Below, one piece after another: positions 63,700-64,000 of a DNA stretch of 64,000 nucleotides. The notes below the pieces were generated by a model, which saw only the letters and a program-made list of their open reading frames with translations, did no database searches and was not told where the DNA came from. The stretch's first letter is position 1. Each line of letters begins with the position of its first letter. The stretch is from assembly GCA_037349105.1 (NCBI GenBank), contig JAYJMM010000038.1, positions 1,860,001-1,924,000 of the forward strand. Direction: 5' to 3'. Both the position numbers and the translations under genes were made by a program. Source of the stretch: Limnomonas spitsbergensis (lineage: Eukaryota > Chlorophyta > Chlorophyceae > Chlamydomonadales).

Positions 63700-64000
63700 G
63701 GGATGAAGGTGGATGGAGAAGGGTGGACGGAGAGGGGTGGATGGAGAAGGGTGGATGGAGAAGGGTGGATGGAGAAGGGTGGATCGAGAGGGGTGGATGG
63801 AGAAGGGTGGATGGAGAAGGGTGGATGGAGAAGGGTGGGTGGAAAAAGGTGGATGGAGAAGGGTGGATGGAGAAGGGTGGATGGAGAAGGGTGGATGGAG
63901 AAGGGTGGGTGGAAAAAGGTGGATGGAGAAGGGTGGATGGAGAAGGGTGGATGGAGAAGGGTGGATGGAGAAGGGTGGATGGAGAAGGGTGGATGGAGAA
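63700..64000. repeat. 14-bp minisatellite running off the right edge
   Basis: Unit GGTGGATGGAGAAG, about 21 copies, with GGTGGGTGGAAAAA variants. On the minus strand it is a CTTCTCCATCCACC pyrimidine tract ending about 14 bp before the acceptor of the exon at 63686. It is therefore an expanded polypyrimidine tract like those at 44106 and 50000. Confidence 0.93.

Overview
The window is nuclear DNA of a chlorophyte (volvocalean-type) green alga. The evidence is many short exons with strong GTGAGT-type donors, TGTAA poly(A) signals, high GC with CTG/GCC-rich coding sequence, a plastid ribosomal protein, a thylakoid-lumen type FKBP, PEX7, and very abundant minisatellites. The exact species cannot be fixed from sequence alone; a Haematococcus/Chlamydomonas relative is a guess.

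Layout. 1-9.7 kb: the 3' nine exons of an ANP/NPK1-like MAP3K (+), with nearly every intron filled by tandem repeats. 9.7-11.9 kb: intergenic, with a decayed non-LTR retroelement fragment. 11.9-19.7 kb: an apparently perfect tandem segmental duplication (3,923-bp unit). It leaves a 3'-truncated FKBP gene followed by a complete one (stop at 21,005). 21-24.3 kb: repeat-rich, with transposon ends and a second (~0.96 kb) duplication. 24.3-28.2 kb: PEX7 (-), head-to-head with a PITH-domain gene (+, 28.5-29.6 kb). 30.4-34.0 kb: a disordered Ser/Pro-rich protein (-), head-to-head with plastid ribosomal protein bL12 (+, 34.4-35.6 kb). 37.4-42.3 kb: an aldo/keto reductase (-), head-to-head with a 12-exon gene (+, 42.6-55.4 kb) joining a VASt-like lipid-transfer domain, membrane helices and a dysferlin domain. 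55.4-60.8 kb: transposon remnants, an AT-rich block and an inverted pair of RING-finger exons. 60.8-64 kb: the 3' part of a coiled-coil protein gene (-).

The gene models were built by hand: every listed exon is bounded by GT..AG sites and all codon phases match across junctions. The three head-to-head pairs have start-to-start gaps of 317, 336 and 333 bp, which suggests compact bidirectional promoters.

The main unexpected observation concerns the intronic and terminal minisatellites. Many are not anonymous: the repeat unit is a copy of the neighbouring splice junction (intron end plus exon start, or exon end plus donor), reiterated into the intron. This is seen in at least five genes, at both donors and acceptors. 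A MITE family with 9-10 bp target duplications also inserts beside splice sites, and one copy now forms the 3' end of an FKBP intron.
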